A stretch of DNA of 64,000 nt, from contig OZ023184.1 of the NCBI GenBank assembly GCA_963995505.1, positions 11,920,308 to 11,984,307 on the forward strand, read 5' to 3'. This DNA comes from Hypericum androsaemum (lineage: Eukaryota; Streptophyta; Magnoliopsida; Malpighiales; Hypericaceae). Positions 12,527 through 23,599 of the stretch are shown here, in pieces. The notes under the pieces were generated by a model. It saw only the letters and a program-made list of their open reading frames with translations, searched no databases and was not told the origin of the DNA. The first letter of the stretch is position 1. Each line of letters begins with the position of its first letter. The position numbers and the translations under genes were made by a program.

Positions 12527-12627
12527 TAATGATATGAATCATACTACCACGTGTTGAACCAGTTACAAGAGCAAGAGCTAAGAAGTTTCAAGCTGAGTTC
12601 AATTGCTTAATTAAAGAAGTTTGGTTT

Positions 12628-14486
12628 TGTTGGGATAAAAAAGTGAGAACGCTAAGAACGATCTCGTGACGGCCCGGAGAGCTCGTCCCAAGGTCGGTCT
12701 AACGCTATGAGTAATAAGGGTTGGCCGAAGCTGAGACTACTAGTCACCTAAACTAAGATAAAAGCCGAAGCTTGATAGAGATTTTGTGATTTGGTTTGTG
12801 GATGATCTTCTGCCTTGCTTCAGGCCTTGCTTATATAGAGAAGAGTGACCCGGCCTCCTTCCTTAGCTATGTTGTAGTCGGACTCAAAAGACCTTAGAGT
12901 TCATCCTTCAGCCAGGCCTTATCCGTATCTCATCCTAACTCGTAGACCCGAAGTCTATCTCTTCCAATGCTTATCCTTGCCCAACAATGCATCCCCGCTT
13001 AACGCGAACTTCGGTGCTAATCCTTGTCTGGCTCGAACTTCCAACCTTTATCCTTGCCTGACTCGGGCTTCCAGTGCTTATCTTGAGAGTCCTAAAGCTC
13101 CTTGACTTCTTTGATAGTCCATCTTCGGGAGTCTATCCTGAGCATGTTCTCCAGGTTGGCCGACGATCGACCTTGAGGTGAGCTTGCCGATGATCGCCTT
13201 TAAGCCCACTTCAAACTGATTTTGGACCTTTATCCGCTTTTAGTTAGAAGAAGTCACTAACTAGAAAGTTGTAGAACTATCTCTTAGCTTTCCATAGCAA
13301 CTTGAATCATCTCAATACGAGGTTGGAATCTCAAGATACGACAATTGTACCAATGGCCGACGATCGGCCTAGAGCTGGAGCTTGCCGACGATCGCCCTGT
13401 AGCCGACCATCGCCCTGGAGTCGACTTCAAACCAATTTTATGCCCTCTTCCGCTCTGAAATAGAAGAAATCATGAACTACAAAGTTGTAGATCTACTTCT
13501 TAACTCTCCATAGCCGAAAGAATCACCATAATCCAAGGTTTGAGTCAAAATCTATGAGTGATCAATGATCGATGATCAAAGCTAGGCGAGATGGCCGACG
13601 ATCGACCCCTAGGCGAGATGGCCGGCAATCGGCCCCTAGGCGGGATGGCCGGTGATCGACCCCTAGGCGGGAAGGCTGGCGATCTACCCCTAGGTGGGAT
13701 GGATGATAATTGACCCCTAGGCAAGATGGCCGGAGATCGACCCCTAGACGAGGTGGCCGGCAATCGACTCCTAGGCGAGATGGTCGGTGATCGACCCCTA
13801 GACGAGATGGCCAGAAATCGGCCCCTAGGCGGGATGGCTGGTGATCGACCCCTAGGCACAATGGCCGGAGATCGACCCCTAGACGAGATAGCCGGCGATT
13901 GGCCCCTAGGCGAGGTGGCCGGCAATCGACCCCTAGTTAAGATGGCCGGCAATCGGCCTATAACCAAACTTCTCCGATCATTGAGTCATCAAAGCCGCCC
14001 GATGATTGGTTATATGGAATATTGGCCGCTAATTGGTCCTAAAGGAACTGGACCGACGATTACCCCTCTAAAGCAATGACCCGAGCACAAGTTGAATCTC
14101 CGATTACCTCGAAGTCATTTTTCCTCACTTCAACAGGCCTCCTAACAAGCGTATGACCTGACCAAAGAGAGCTCCAACTCACTTGAGGCTGAGGCCTGAG
14201 GGTACTCAAACTGACTTGAGGTCAGGGTACCAAGGTCACCTTAACCTGAGGATGTCCAAGGTGATTCAAGACTGAGGGTATGAACGGTGAGGGTACCCAA
14301 GCTGATATGAGGCTGGGGGTACACAGGTTGTCTTACTCTAAGGGTACCCAAGGTGATCCAAGGCTGAGGGAACCCAAGCCGACTTAAGCGTACCCAGCCA
14401 AGGTAAGTTGATGTCCAAGTCTAAGCACTTCAATGATCGCCCTAGTCAACCCCTTGCTCCCAATACGTTATTTTTGCACTTCAACA
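12628..14486 (-). repeat. Element C 3' LTR
   Basis: Starts TGTTGGG and ends CTTCAACA. It is followed at 14487 by a C-run that reads as a G-rich polypurine tract on the minus strand, as expected inside a 3' LTR. A minus-strand TATA box (CTATATAAGC) overlies 12831-12838, so U3 is the long right part and R-U5 is only about 170-200 bp. The U3 holds a 27-bp minisatellite (about 13580-13960) plus several GGCCGACGATCGGCC-type palindromes. Confidence 0.85.
13580..13960. repeat. 27-bp minisatellite in element C 3' LTR
   Basis: Roughly 14-15 tandem copies of a 27-bp unit with core CCCCTAGGCGAGATGGCC followed by a CGATCG- or CAATCG-type end. Because 27 is a multiple of three, frames stay open on both strands, giving 9-residue repeats (PRGRSPAIS on one strand, GDRPLDEMA on the other). 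No start context, homologous domain or conservation supports translation. It is an LTR satellite, not a gene. Confidence 0.9.
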
Positions 14487-14997
14487 ATGCCCCCCCACAT
14501 GTTAATACTTCGGTACGGTCAGGCGAGAAGTGTTGACATGTAGCTTTTTAACCTCTTTGACCATTTGATGAGCCCGTAATACCTCTACTCAAAGGTCTTT
14601 CATCTCCGGCTTGGCATCACCTTGTTTACTTGGGTGAAAATTATCTATTTTGAGAAGCACCAGGGGATCTAGGCCGTTGTCATGAAAAACATATCCGGCC
14701 AATTTGTAAGATGACAAGGTGTAGACCACCAACCACCTTGTCCCTTCTCATATGGCCTTACTCCTTAGTAGTATGGCAGAGTGCCTGCCCCTCGGGTGTA
14801 GCACTGACCGGTCGATGGATAGCAGGAACATCCCGCTCGATCAAGCTTACATAGTGGGCAAACCAGCCATCTACGCCGCTCCAGGTCACCATCGTTGGCA
14901 CTATGGAATCGTCGTAAAAGGCCGCCCCTACACAGTCAGTAACCGATATAAAGGAATTGATGTTTTGTATCACTATCTCTATCCTTCCATCCGGCTT

Positions 14998-15711
14998 CTA
15001 CCAAATCAAGAGCAAGTGGAGGGAGAATGGGGTCACTTGACTTGAGTCAATCCAATTCTTCCCTAATTGTGAGTTGTGGGAGATCTCTGCACTTGTGCCA
15101 AAGAACACAACCTCTCGAGTAGTAGAGCTCACCCTAACTTCAGCTGCAAGTACTCTAAGCAGACGAGTACCCTTACCGGTGAAGCTAGTTATTATCATCC
15201 TACAGGGAATCAACTTCTCCCTCTCCTTGTTTAACTTCCTCATGAGCGACTGTGGTAGGACGTTCACATCCGTCCCATTTTCCACGAGGCTCCTCTTTAC
15301 CAGCTTTTTAACTACGTGAGTCGTGATATACAAGGACTTGAGGTATTCACACGACCTCCAGGTAGGCTTAGCAATAGTGATACTATCATTGAAGTCTTTC
15401 ACCAGGGATCCCAATGAAGGCCTCTCTCCTACCTCAACCTCAATAGAGTCACCCTGCATCATGTCTCTCTCTTGGTGACTCGGCTGGTTAGGTTTTGACC
15501 CGTAGCTAGTGGGTGCCACGTCAATCATCATATTGTTTAAGAGGTTTCCCAACTTGACATATGCGGTGTCAGGGTCGACCGAGGCTTTCTTTGCCTTCCG
15601 GTCGGCCTGGCCAGCCTTGTCCTCCTGAGGGTGATCTTTCCTAGGGTGGATCTCGCCTCTTACCTTAGGTACCCACTTGCGAGTCAACTTCTCACGTCCA
15701 TCAGTGGGCAC
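14998..15711 (-). pseudogene. Element C protease-like ORF, second copy
   Basis: The 237-residue frame carries KRSLVENGTDVNVLPQS near residue 140 and LGKNWIDSSQVTPFSLH near the end. These correspond to the 'L-V-D-x-G-[ST]-x-V-N-[IV]-[LM]-P' active site and the 'LLGR-x-W-I' flap-end block of retropepsins in Tat-like elements. The catalytic Asp is replaced by Glu (VENGT). The same change is in the other copy (18838-18053), so it predates the tandem duplication. The copy ends upstream at the junction with the middle LTR near 15783. Confidence 0.7.
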
Positions 15712-15783
15712 CTGTGGTCTAACCTCTTTAATGTGCTTGAAGTCCTTTCCTTTATCTGCCTTAGAGGCTCTAACTTTCTTGTT

Positions 15784-17777
15784 CCTTGATATAGATTTTG
15801 TGATTTGGTTTGTGGATGTCCTTCTACCTTGCTTCAGGCCTTGCTTATATAGAGAAGAGTGACCCGGCCTCCCTCATTAGCTATGTTGTAGCCGAACTCA
15901 AAAGACCTTAGAGTTCATCCTTCAGCCAAGCCTTATCCTTATCTCGTCCTGACTCGTAGACCCGAAGCCCATCTCTTCCAATGCTTATCCTTGCCCAACA
16001 ATGCATCCCCATTTACCGTGGACTTCAGTGCTTATCCTTGCCTGGCTCGAACTTCCAACCTTTATCCTTGCCTGACTCGGACTCCCAATGCTTATCCTTA
16101 TCACTTGAGAGTCCTAAAGCTCCTTGACTTCTTTGATAGTCCATCTTCGGGAGTCTGTCCTAAGCATGTTCTCCAGGTTGGGCGACGATCGACCTTGAGG
16201 TGAGCTTGCCGACGATCGCCCTTGAGCCCACTTCAAACTGATTTTGGACCTTTATCCGCTCTGAATTAGAAGAAGTCACCAACTAGAAAGTTGTAGAACT
16301 ATCTCTTAGCTTTCCATCGCAACTTGAATAATCGCAATACGAGGTCAGAGTCTCAAGATAAGACAATTGTACCAATGGCCGACGATCGGCCTAGAGCTGG
16401 AGCTTGCCGACGATCGCCATATAGCCGACGATCGCCCTGGAGTCGACTTCAAACCAATTTTATGCCCTCTTCCGCTCTGAAATAGAAGAAATCATGAACT
16501 ACAAAGTTGTAGATCTACTTTTTAACTCTCCATAGCCGAAAGAATCACCTTAATCCAAGGTTTGAGTCAAAATCTATGAGTGATCAATGATCGATGATCA
16601 AAGCTAGGCGAGATGGCCGGCAATCGGCCCTTAGGCGGGATGGCCGGCGATCGACCCCTAGGCAGGAAGGCCGGCGATCGACCCCTAGGCGGGATGGATG
16701 ATAATCGACCCCTAGGCAAGATGGCCGGAGATCGACCCCTAGACGAGGTGGCCGCAATCGACTCCTAGGCGAGATGGTCGGCGATCGACCCCTAGACGAG
16801 ATGGCCAGCAATCAACCCCAAGGCAGGATGGCCGGTAATCGGCCCCTAGGAGAGATGGCCGGCAATCGGCCCCTAGGCAGGATGGCCGGCGATCGACCCC
16901 TAGATGAGATAGCCGGCGATCGGCCCCTAGGCGAGGATGGGTGATAATCGACCCCTAGACAAGATGGCCGGAGATCGACCCCTAGACGTGGTGGCCAGCA
17001 ATCGACTCCTAGGCGAGATGGTCGGCGATCGACCCCTAGACGAGATGGTCGGCAATCGGCCCCTAGGCGGGATGGCCAGTAATCGGCCCCTAGGCGGGAT
17101 GGCCGGTAATCGGCGCCTAGGCGGGATGGCCGACGATCAACCCCTAGGCACAATAGCCGGAGATCGACCCTAGATGAGATAGCCGGCGATCGGCCCCTAG
17201 GCGAGGTGGCCAGCAATCGACCCCTATGTGAGATGGCCGACAATCGGCCTATAACCAAACTTCTCCGATCATTGAGTCATCAAAGACGGCCGACGATTGG
17301 TTGTATGGAATATTGGCCGCTAATTAGTCCCAAAGGAACTGGACCGACAATTACCCCTCTAAAGCAATGACCCGAGCACAAGTTGAATCCCCGATTACCT
17401 CGAAGTCATTTTTCCTCACTTCAACAGGCCTCCTAACTAGCGTATGACCTGACCAAAGGGAGCTCCAACTCACTTGAGGCTGAGGCCTGAGGGTACTCAA
17501 ACCGACTTGAGGTTAGGGTACCAAGGTCACCTTAACCTGAGGATATCCAAGGTGATTCAAGACTGAGGGTATGAACGGTGAGGGTACCCAAGCTGATGTG
17601 AGGCTGGGGGTACACAAGTTGTCTTACTCTAAGGGTACCCAAGGTAATCCAAGGCTGAGGGAACCCAAGCCGACTTAAGCGTACCCAGCCAAGGTAAGTT
17701 GACGTCCAAGTCTAAGCACTTCAATGATCGCCCTAGTCGACCCCGAGCTCCCAATACGTTATTTTTGCACTTCAACA
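15784..17777 (-). repeat. Element C middle LTR, lacking its R-U5 end
   Basis: From 15784 the sequence matches the 3' LTR from about 12769 on, and it ends CTTCAACA at 17777 with a polypurine-type run beyond. The terminal 140 bp or so (R-U5 and TG end) is missing. Instead, internal sequence equivalent to that left of 19052 joins directly, at a short shared CTTG. The TATA box is retained at about 15845-15852. Confidence 0.8.
16610..17250. repeat. 27-bp minisatellite in element C middle LTR, expanded
   Basis: Same 27-bp unit as at 13580-13960 but with about 23-24 copies, including an internal re-duplication: the block after 16925 repeats the order of units seen from about 16690. Unit variants (GGCCGG versus GGCCAG, GATCGA versus AATCGG) occur in a recognisable order that is partly shared with the other two arrays. 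Confidence 0.85.
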
Positions 17778-18052
17778 ATGCCCCCACATGTTAATACTTT
17801 GGTACGGTCAGGCGAGAAGTGTTGACATGTAGCCTTTTAACCTCTTTGACCTTTGATGAGCTCGTAATACCTCTACTCAAAGGTCTTTCATCTCCGGCTT
17901 GGCGTCACCTTATTTACTTGGGTGAAAATTAGCTATTTTGAGAAGCACCAGGGGATCTAGGCCGTTGTCATGAAAAACATATCCGGCCAATTTGTAAGAT
18001 GACAAAGTGTAGACCACCAACCACCTTGTCCCTTCTCATATGGCCTTACTCC

Positions 18053-18838
18053 TTAGTTGTATGGTAGAGTGCCTGCCCCTCGGGTGTGGCACTGACCGGT
18101 CAACGGATAGCAGGAACATCCTGCTCGATCGAGCTTACATAGTGGGCAAACCCCATCTACGTCGCTCCAGGTCACCATCGTTGGCACTATGGAATCGTCG
18201 TAAAAGGCCGCCCCTACACAGTCAGTAACTGATATGAAGGAATTGACGTTTTGTATCACTATATCTATCCTTCCATCCGGCTTCAACCAAATTAAGAGCA
18301 AGTGGAGGGAGAATGGGGTCACTTGACTTGAGTCAATCCAATTCTTCCCTAATAGTGAGTTGTGGGAGATCTCTGCACTTGCGCCAAAGAACACAACCTC
18401 TCGAGTAGTAGAGCTCACCCTAACTTCAGCTGCAAGTACTCTAAGCGGACGAGTACCCTTACCGGTGAAGCTAGTTATTATCATCCTATAGGGAATCAAC
18501 TTCTCCCTCTCCTTGTTTAACTTCCTCATGAGCGACTGAGGTAGGATGTTCACATCCGTCCCATTTTCCACGAGGCTCCTCTTTTCTGGCTTTTTAACTA
18601 CGTGAGCCGTGATATACAAGGACTTGAGGTATTCACACGACCTCCAGGTAGGCTTAGCGATAGTGATACTATCATTGAAGTCTTTCACCAGGGATCCCAA
18701 TGAAGGCCTCTCTCCTACCTCAACCTCAATAGGGTCACCCTCCATCATGTCTCTCTCTTGGTGACTCGGCTGGTTGGGTTTTGACCCGTAGCTTGTGGGT
18801 GCCACGTCAATCATCATATTGTTTAAGAGGTTCCCCAA
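18053..18838 (-). CDS. Element C protease-like ORF, first copy
   Basis: The 261-residue open frame is nearly the same as the copy at 15711-14998 but without its N-terminal basic part. It has the retropepsin-like block RSLVENGTDVNILPQS and the block LLGKNWIDSSQVTPFSLH, followed by WLKPDGRIDIVIQNVNSF, which in related elements leads towards RT. No RT follows; the frame runs into the 3' non-coding part. The active-site Asp reads Glu, so proteolysis is doubtful. It is transposon-encoded, not a host gene. Confidence 0.6.
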   Translation of the reverse strand: MGNLLNNMMIDVAPTSYGSKPNQPSHQERDMMEGDPIEVEVGERPSLGSLVKDFNDSITIAKPTWRSCEYLKSLYITAHVVKKPEKRSLVENGTDVNILPQSLMRKLNKEREKLIPYRMIITSFTGKGTRPLRVLAAEVRVSSTTREVVFFGASAEISHNSLLGKNWIDSSQVTPFSLHLLLIWLKPDGRIDIVIQNVNSFISVTDCVGAAFYDDSIVPTMVTWSDVDGVCPLCKLDRAGCSCYPLTGQCHTRGAGTLPYN

Positions 18839-19374
18839 CTTGACATATGCGGTGTTAGGGTCGACCGAGGCTTTCTTTGCCTTTCGGTCGGCCTGGTCAG
18901 CCTTGTCCTCCTGAGGGTGATCTTTCCTAGGGTGACCCCTAGTGGGTTTTGGTGTAGCTTCTTCGTTGATCAGTGGGCACCTTTGGTCTAACCTCTTTAA
19001 TGTGCTTGAAGTCCTTTCCTTTATCTGCCTTAGAGGCTCTAACTTTCTTGTTTCGGCCTTGAGTTGGGTCCAACTGTTGTTTCACCTGTGGACAGGCTAG
19101 AAGGGTCTTTTGCTCCTCCAGCAGGGCCTTTTGTTCTGCCAATTTCCTTTCGAGGCTCTTAATAGCTTGCTTCCACTTTTGGACCTTCCTCTCAAGGTGA
19201 CGCCTCTAAATCTCAGTCATAACGCCTTGTGTTGGTGACTTAGGGATGGCCCTCTTGTCTCCAAGCCAGTTGAAGATGTTCCAGTGTGGGTTGGGCTTGT
19301 CCTGAAGGTCCACCTTGATTCGGGGATGATGGAACCTCCACATATCAGCAACTCCCCTTGGACAAAAGAACTTC

Positions 19375-19650
19375 GGAGTCCTTAGGATGCCTTTATCAGG
19401 CGGCTTTCCATGCTCCCTAAGTCTTGCCCCGCGGGTCTTAGGGTCGATCTCCCCTTGCTTAGGGACATCGGCTCTCCTTTGACAAGAGGACTTCTGATCC
19501 TTTAGAATACAGTTATCGGGTGGCCTTTCTTGCCCCCCGAGTCTTGCCCTCTGGGTCAAAGGGTCGATCTCCCCTTGCTTGGGGACACCGACTCCCCTCG
19601 GATGAGAAGACTTATGAGCCTTTAGGATGTCGTTATCGGGCGACCTTCCT
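19375..19650 (-). repeat. 120-bp in-frame tandem repeat in element C internal region
   Basis: The phrase GGGTCGATCTCCCCTTGCTT occurs at 19441 and again exactly 120 bp later at 19561. The neighbouring phrase around 'ggatgcctttatcaggcggc' occurs near 19385, 19505 and 19625. At 40 codons per unit the frame is kept. It lies between the gag-like ORF and the protease-like ORF. Confidence 0.8.
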
Positions 19651-19670
19651 TTCGATATACAAACTGGGGT

Positions 19671-20534
19671 CTAGGTATCAAGGTAAGACAAAGACCGTAC
19701 CCTCAATTGCTCTACCGTAGGCTCAGTGGAGGGTAATAGCCTTTTGTGTGCCATCCTATCAAGACGTGGCTTCTCAGTCTCCAGATCGTTCATCTCGCTT
19801 TGCATTATCGGGGTTATGGTTTGAGCCAAGTAACCGGTAAGATATTGAGTACTACCTTGAGATGTTTGCTGAGATGCCCCATCCATGTTGTTCGGATCCA
19901 CCTGAACTTGATCAATGACCGCCTGAAAGGCTTCCCTAGTGCACCCAAAATGCCTATCAGACTCCTCCTCATAGCACCTACATGACTCTTCAAAGCACCT
20001 CCGAGCAACGAAGGTGGAGTATGTCTCTATCGGGATGACAATTATCTCTACTGGCTCCTTGGAGGGAGCCACAGTAGATGAAGACTCCTCATAGCACCTA
20101 TAAGATACCTCATAACGCTGAAAGACCTCATCGCTACTTTTCTTTGCCTCCTCGAGGTGACGCCGAGTATCCTCGCTAGCTTTCTTATATTCGACCTCCA
20201 ACTGATCTAGTTTGGCAGCCATGGATTTGGTATTGGTCGCTATCTGGTCCATCATTCGCTCTAGCCGTGTGACCATGGCTTCGAGTGCCCCTGTCAAAAC
20301 GAGGCCTTGGTCAGCCAGCTCTTTGGGGGATGTCGTATTGATGGTGTTCCTCCCAGTAACCGTCTGAGTAGTAGGGAGGGTAGACTCTTTTAGGGGAGCC
20401 ATGTTGGTTGAGTTCCTCTCGGTACCAGGTAGGGTGATCGGGAGAGCCGGCTCATTGAGGGGTGTCATGTTGGTCGTATTCTTCCCAGCGAGTTGCTGAG
20501 AGGAGGGTGGTGCGTTGTCTCTGCCTTTGGTCAT
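19671..20534 (-). CDS. Element C gag-like ORF (coiled-coil)
   Basis: A 287-residue frame begins about 70 bp inside the primer site, the usual place for gag. The N-terminal third is Thr/Pro-rich with a three-times repeated 'NTTNMTPLNEPALP'-type phrase. The middle (about residues 80-140) is heptad-like and probably a coiled coil (LERMMDQIATNTKSMAAKLD, then EEAKKSSDEV). A Cys/Tyr/Glu-rich part follows with RCYEESS and RCFEESCRCYEEESD repeats. I see no retrotransposon gag core domain or CCHC knuckle, so the gag label rests on position. Confidence 0.45.
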   Translation of the reverse strand: MTKGRDNAPPSSQQLAGKNTTNMTPLNEPALPITLPGTERNSTNMAPLKESTLPTTQTVTGRNTINTTSPKELADQGLVLTGALEAMVTRLERMMDQIATNTKSMAAKLDQLEVEYKKASEDTRRHLEEAKKSSDEVFQRYEVSYRCYEESSSTVAPSKEPVEIIVIPIETYSTFVARRCFEESCRCYEEESDRHFGCTREAFQAVIDQVQVDPNNMDGASQQTSQGSTQYLTGYLAQTITPIMQSEMNDLETEKPRLDRMAHKRLLPSTEPTVEQLRVRSLSYLDT

Positions 20535-20582
20535 TTTGATTGGAGTAGGTCAAACTGCCTTCTCAGACGTCCTCCTATGTCC

Positions 20583-20596
20583 CACCGAGCGTGCCA
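20583..20596 (-). other. Element C primer-binding site
   Basis: On the minus strand, a few bases after the 5' LTR, TGGCACGCTCGGTGGGAC (complement of 20579-20596) starts with the TGG expected opposite a tRNA CCA end. I do not assign it to a particular tRNA. Confidence 0.55.
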
Positions 20597-20603
20597 AAAA
20601 CAA

Positions 20604-22479
20604 TATTGGGATAAAAAAGTGAGAACGCTAAGAACGATCTCGTGACGGCCCGGAGTGCTCGTCCCAAGGTCGGTCTAACGCTATGAGTAACAACGGTTGG
20701 CCGAAGCCGAGACTACTACTAACCTAAACTAAGATAAAAGCCGAAGCTTGATAGAGATTTTGTTTGTGGATGATCTTCTGCCTTGCTTCAGGCCTTGCTT
20801 ATATAGAGAAGAGTGACCCGGCCTCCTTCCTTAGCTATGTTGTAGCCGGACTCAAAAGACCTTAGAGTTCATCCTTCAGCCAAGCCTTATCCTTATCTCG
20901 TCCTGACTTATAAACCCGAAGTCCATCTCTTCCAATGCTAATCCTTGCCCAACAATGCATCCCCGCTTAACGCGAACTTCGGTGCTTATCCTTGCCTGGC
21001 TCGAACTTCCAACCTTTATCCTTGCCTGACTCGGGCTTCCAGTGCTTATCTTGAGAGTCCTAAAGCTCCTTGACTTCTTTGATAGTCCATCTTCGGGAGT
21101 CTGTCCTGAGCATGTTCTCCAGGTTGGCCGACGATCGACCTTGAGGTGAGCTTGCCGATGATCGCCCTTAAGCCCACTTCAAACTGATTTTGGACCTTTA
21201 TCCGCTTTTAATTAGAAGAAGTCACCAACTAGAAAGTTGTAGAACTATCTCTTAGCTTTCCATAGCAACTTGAATCATCGCAATACGAGGTTGGAATCTC
21301 AGGATAAGACAATTGTACCAATGGCCGACGATCGGCCTAGAACAGGAGCTTGCCGACGATCGCCCTGTAGCCGACGATCGCCCTGGAGTCGACTTCAAAC
21401 CAATTTTATGCCCTCTTCCGCTCTGAAATAGAAGAAATCATGAACTACAAAGTTGTAGATCTACTTCTTAACTCTCCATAGCCGAAAGAATCACCATAAT
21501 CCAAGGTTTGAGTCAAAATCTATGAGTGATCAATGATCGATGATCAAAGCTGGGCGAGATGGCCGACGATCGACCCCTAGGCGAGATGGCCGGCAATCGG
21601 CCCCTAGGCGGGATGGCCGGCGATCGGCCCCTAGGCGGGATGGCCGGCGATCGACCCCTAGGTGGGATGGATGATAATTGACCCCTAGGCAAGATGGCCG
21701 GAGATCGACCCCTAGACGAGGTGGCCGGCAATCGACTCCTAGGCGAGATGGTCGGTGATCGACCCCTAGACGAGATGGCCAGAAATTGGACCCTAGGCGG
21801 GATGGCCGGCGATCGACCCCTAGGCACAATGGCCGGAGATCGACCCCTAGACGAGATAGCCGGCGATTGGCCCCTAGGCGAGGTGGCCGGCAATCGACCC
21901 CTAGGCGAGATGGCCGGCAATCGACCCCTAGTTGAGATGGCCGGCAATCGGCCTATAACCAAACTTTTCCGATCATTGAGTCATCAAAGTCGGCCGATGA
22001 TTGGTTGTATGCAATATTGGCCGCTAATTGGTCCTAAAGGAACTGGACCGACGATTACCCCTCTAAAGCAATGACCCGAGCACAAGTTGAATCCCCGATT
22101 ACCTCGAAGTCATTTTTTCACTTCAACAGGCCTCCTAACAAGCGTATGACCTGACCAAAGGGAGCTCCAACTCACTTGAGGCTGAGGCCTGAGGGTACTC
22201 AAACCGACTTGAGGTCAGGCTACCAAGGTCACCTTAACCTGAGGATGTCCAAGGTGATTCAAGACTGAGGGTATGAACGGTGAGGGTACTCAAGCTGATA
22301 TGAGGCTGGGGGTACACAGGTTGTCTTACTCTAAGGGTACCCAATGTGATCCAAGGCTGAGGGAACCCAAGCCGACTTAAGCGTACCCAACCAAGGTAAG
22401 TTGACGTCCAAGTCTAAGCACTTCAATGATCGCCCTAGTCGACCACGAGCTCCCAATACGTTATTTTTGCACTTCAATA
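20604..22479 (-). repeat. Element C 5' LTR
   Basis: It matches the 3' LTR throughout and holds a TATA box near 20799 and a minisatellite array of about 15 units at about 21553-21955. Its ends read TATTGGG and CAATA where the other LTRs have TGTTGGG and CAACA. Both outer terminal dinucleotides thus carry a G-to-A or C-to-T transition. GGTTT at 22480-22484 is the right target-site repeat. Confidence 0.85.
21553..21955. repeat. 27-bp minisatellite in element C 5' LTR
   Basis: About 15 copies of the same 27-bp unit as in the other two LTR copies, with one more unit than the 3' LTR array. The order of unit variants largely follows the array at 13580-13960, so these two LTRs diverged mainly by single-unit gain or loss. 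Confidence 0.85.
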
Positions 22480-22827
22480 GGTTTAGAAAGTCAATTACGT
22501 GTTGATTTTATTTTTTGAGAATTCTAGTCAATTTAGGAAGTCACTTATGTGATAATTTTATTTTTTAGGAATCCTGGTCTATTTAGGAAGTCACTTATGC
22601 GATAATTTCATTTTTAGGAGTTCGAGTCTGTTTAGGAAATTATAATTTCATGTTGAGCATATCTCAATTCGAATTAGGATTTTCTTGCCCTAGACTATGC
22701 CTATTTATAGAGGCTAACAGAATAAAGTGACACACTTTTGGCTTAATAAAATTCGAGAGCTTTTTACTCTCTTTTGAGTCTTTCGGGCTCACCAGTTCTT
22801 CCACGACCACCCAATTATCAAACTATT

Positions 22828-23599
22828 TGATATGAATCTGAGCAGCACTCATATGTTGATTTCAAGTGTGAATCTGACCAAGTTAGAGGGCACTCGCAAA
22901 GCGCTTCAATTCATAACTTCGCGGGCTGATTTCCAAGCTTATTTGAGAACGTTAGACTTAAGTGATTTTGTTAAAGTTCATTATTCAAGAGGCACGAATT
23001 CATAAGGAATTGGAGCATTAATTCATGTCCTAGAAAGAAATTCCAGCAGCAAAGATTTAGGAGATTGTTTTCTAATAATTAGGATTTTATTTAGAAAGTT
23101 TATGTCTTGTCATTAGATTTGTTTAGGATTCTTAGTTCCAGCAACTTTAGTATTATGTAGGAGATAAATCATATTTTTTAGCACTCCTAGAAGGACTAGA
23201 GTTGTTTTCCTTATTACTGTCCTTTTTAAGTCATATTTACCTAGTTAGAAGTTTTGTTTTATTAGGAATCTCTTTGTAACATTCTGCCTACATATAGAGG
23301 CATTACCAATGAGAATAAACATGATATTTTGGACACTTATTTTGCGGAATAAATTTCATGAGTTTTGACATTCTTTTGGGTTTTTGCGGGCTGACCAAAC
23401 CTAACACGAACAACCACTAATCAAACGGTTCATCTACCGCCATTTGTGGCATATTCGCTTTCAGATCGAGGTTGTTGTTTTCCTACAGCAGCGGGTCAAG
23501 GTTGTTCAATACAGAGGCATAAACAACAGGTTGAGATCTCCATCATTCTGAACGTAGAAGATCTGACTTCCCCGTGGATCCGTAACGGGGTTCATATCA
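22828..23599 (+). repeat. Element E 5' LTR
   Basis: 772 bp, TGATATG to CATATCA, nearly collinear with 24736-25565. A plus-strand TATA-like stretch (CATATATAGAGGC) lies near 23291. Its central part also matches the LTRs of D. The terminal CATATCA differs from CACATCA in D by one C-to-T change. Confidence 0.8.

Larger units (their letters stand above)
12628..22479 (-). mobile_element. Element C: non-autonomous LTR retrotransposon with three LTR copies
   Basis: GGTTT lies directly outside both ends (12623-12627 and 22480-22484). In element orientation the order is: 5' LTR (22479-20604), primer site, gag-like ORF, protease-like ORF, 3' non-coding part, a second LTR lacking its R-U5 end (17777-15784), a second copy of the protease-like ORF and 3' part, then the 3' LTR (14486-12628). 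So a unit of about 3.0-3.3 kb is present twice in tandem. No RT, RNase H or integrase is seen, so mobility would need another element's enzymes. The protease and primer-site style suggest the Tat/Ogre branch of gypsy elements; this is inference. Confidence 0.85.

Noticed and set aside
13545..13967. Repeat protein of 140 residues (PRGRSPAIS repeats) and its mirror frames at 16584-17258 and 21513-21962
   Set aside because: Frames are open on both strands simply because the minisatellite period is 27 bp; they sit in LTRs and match no protein family.
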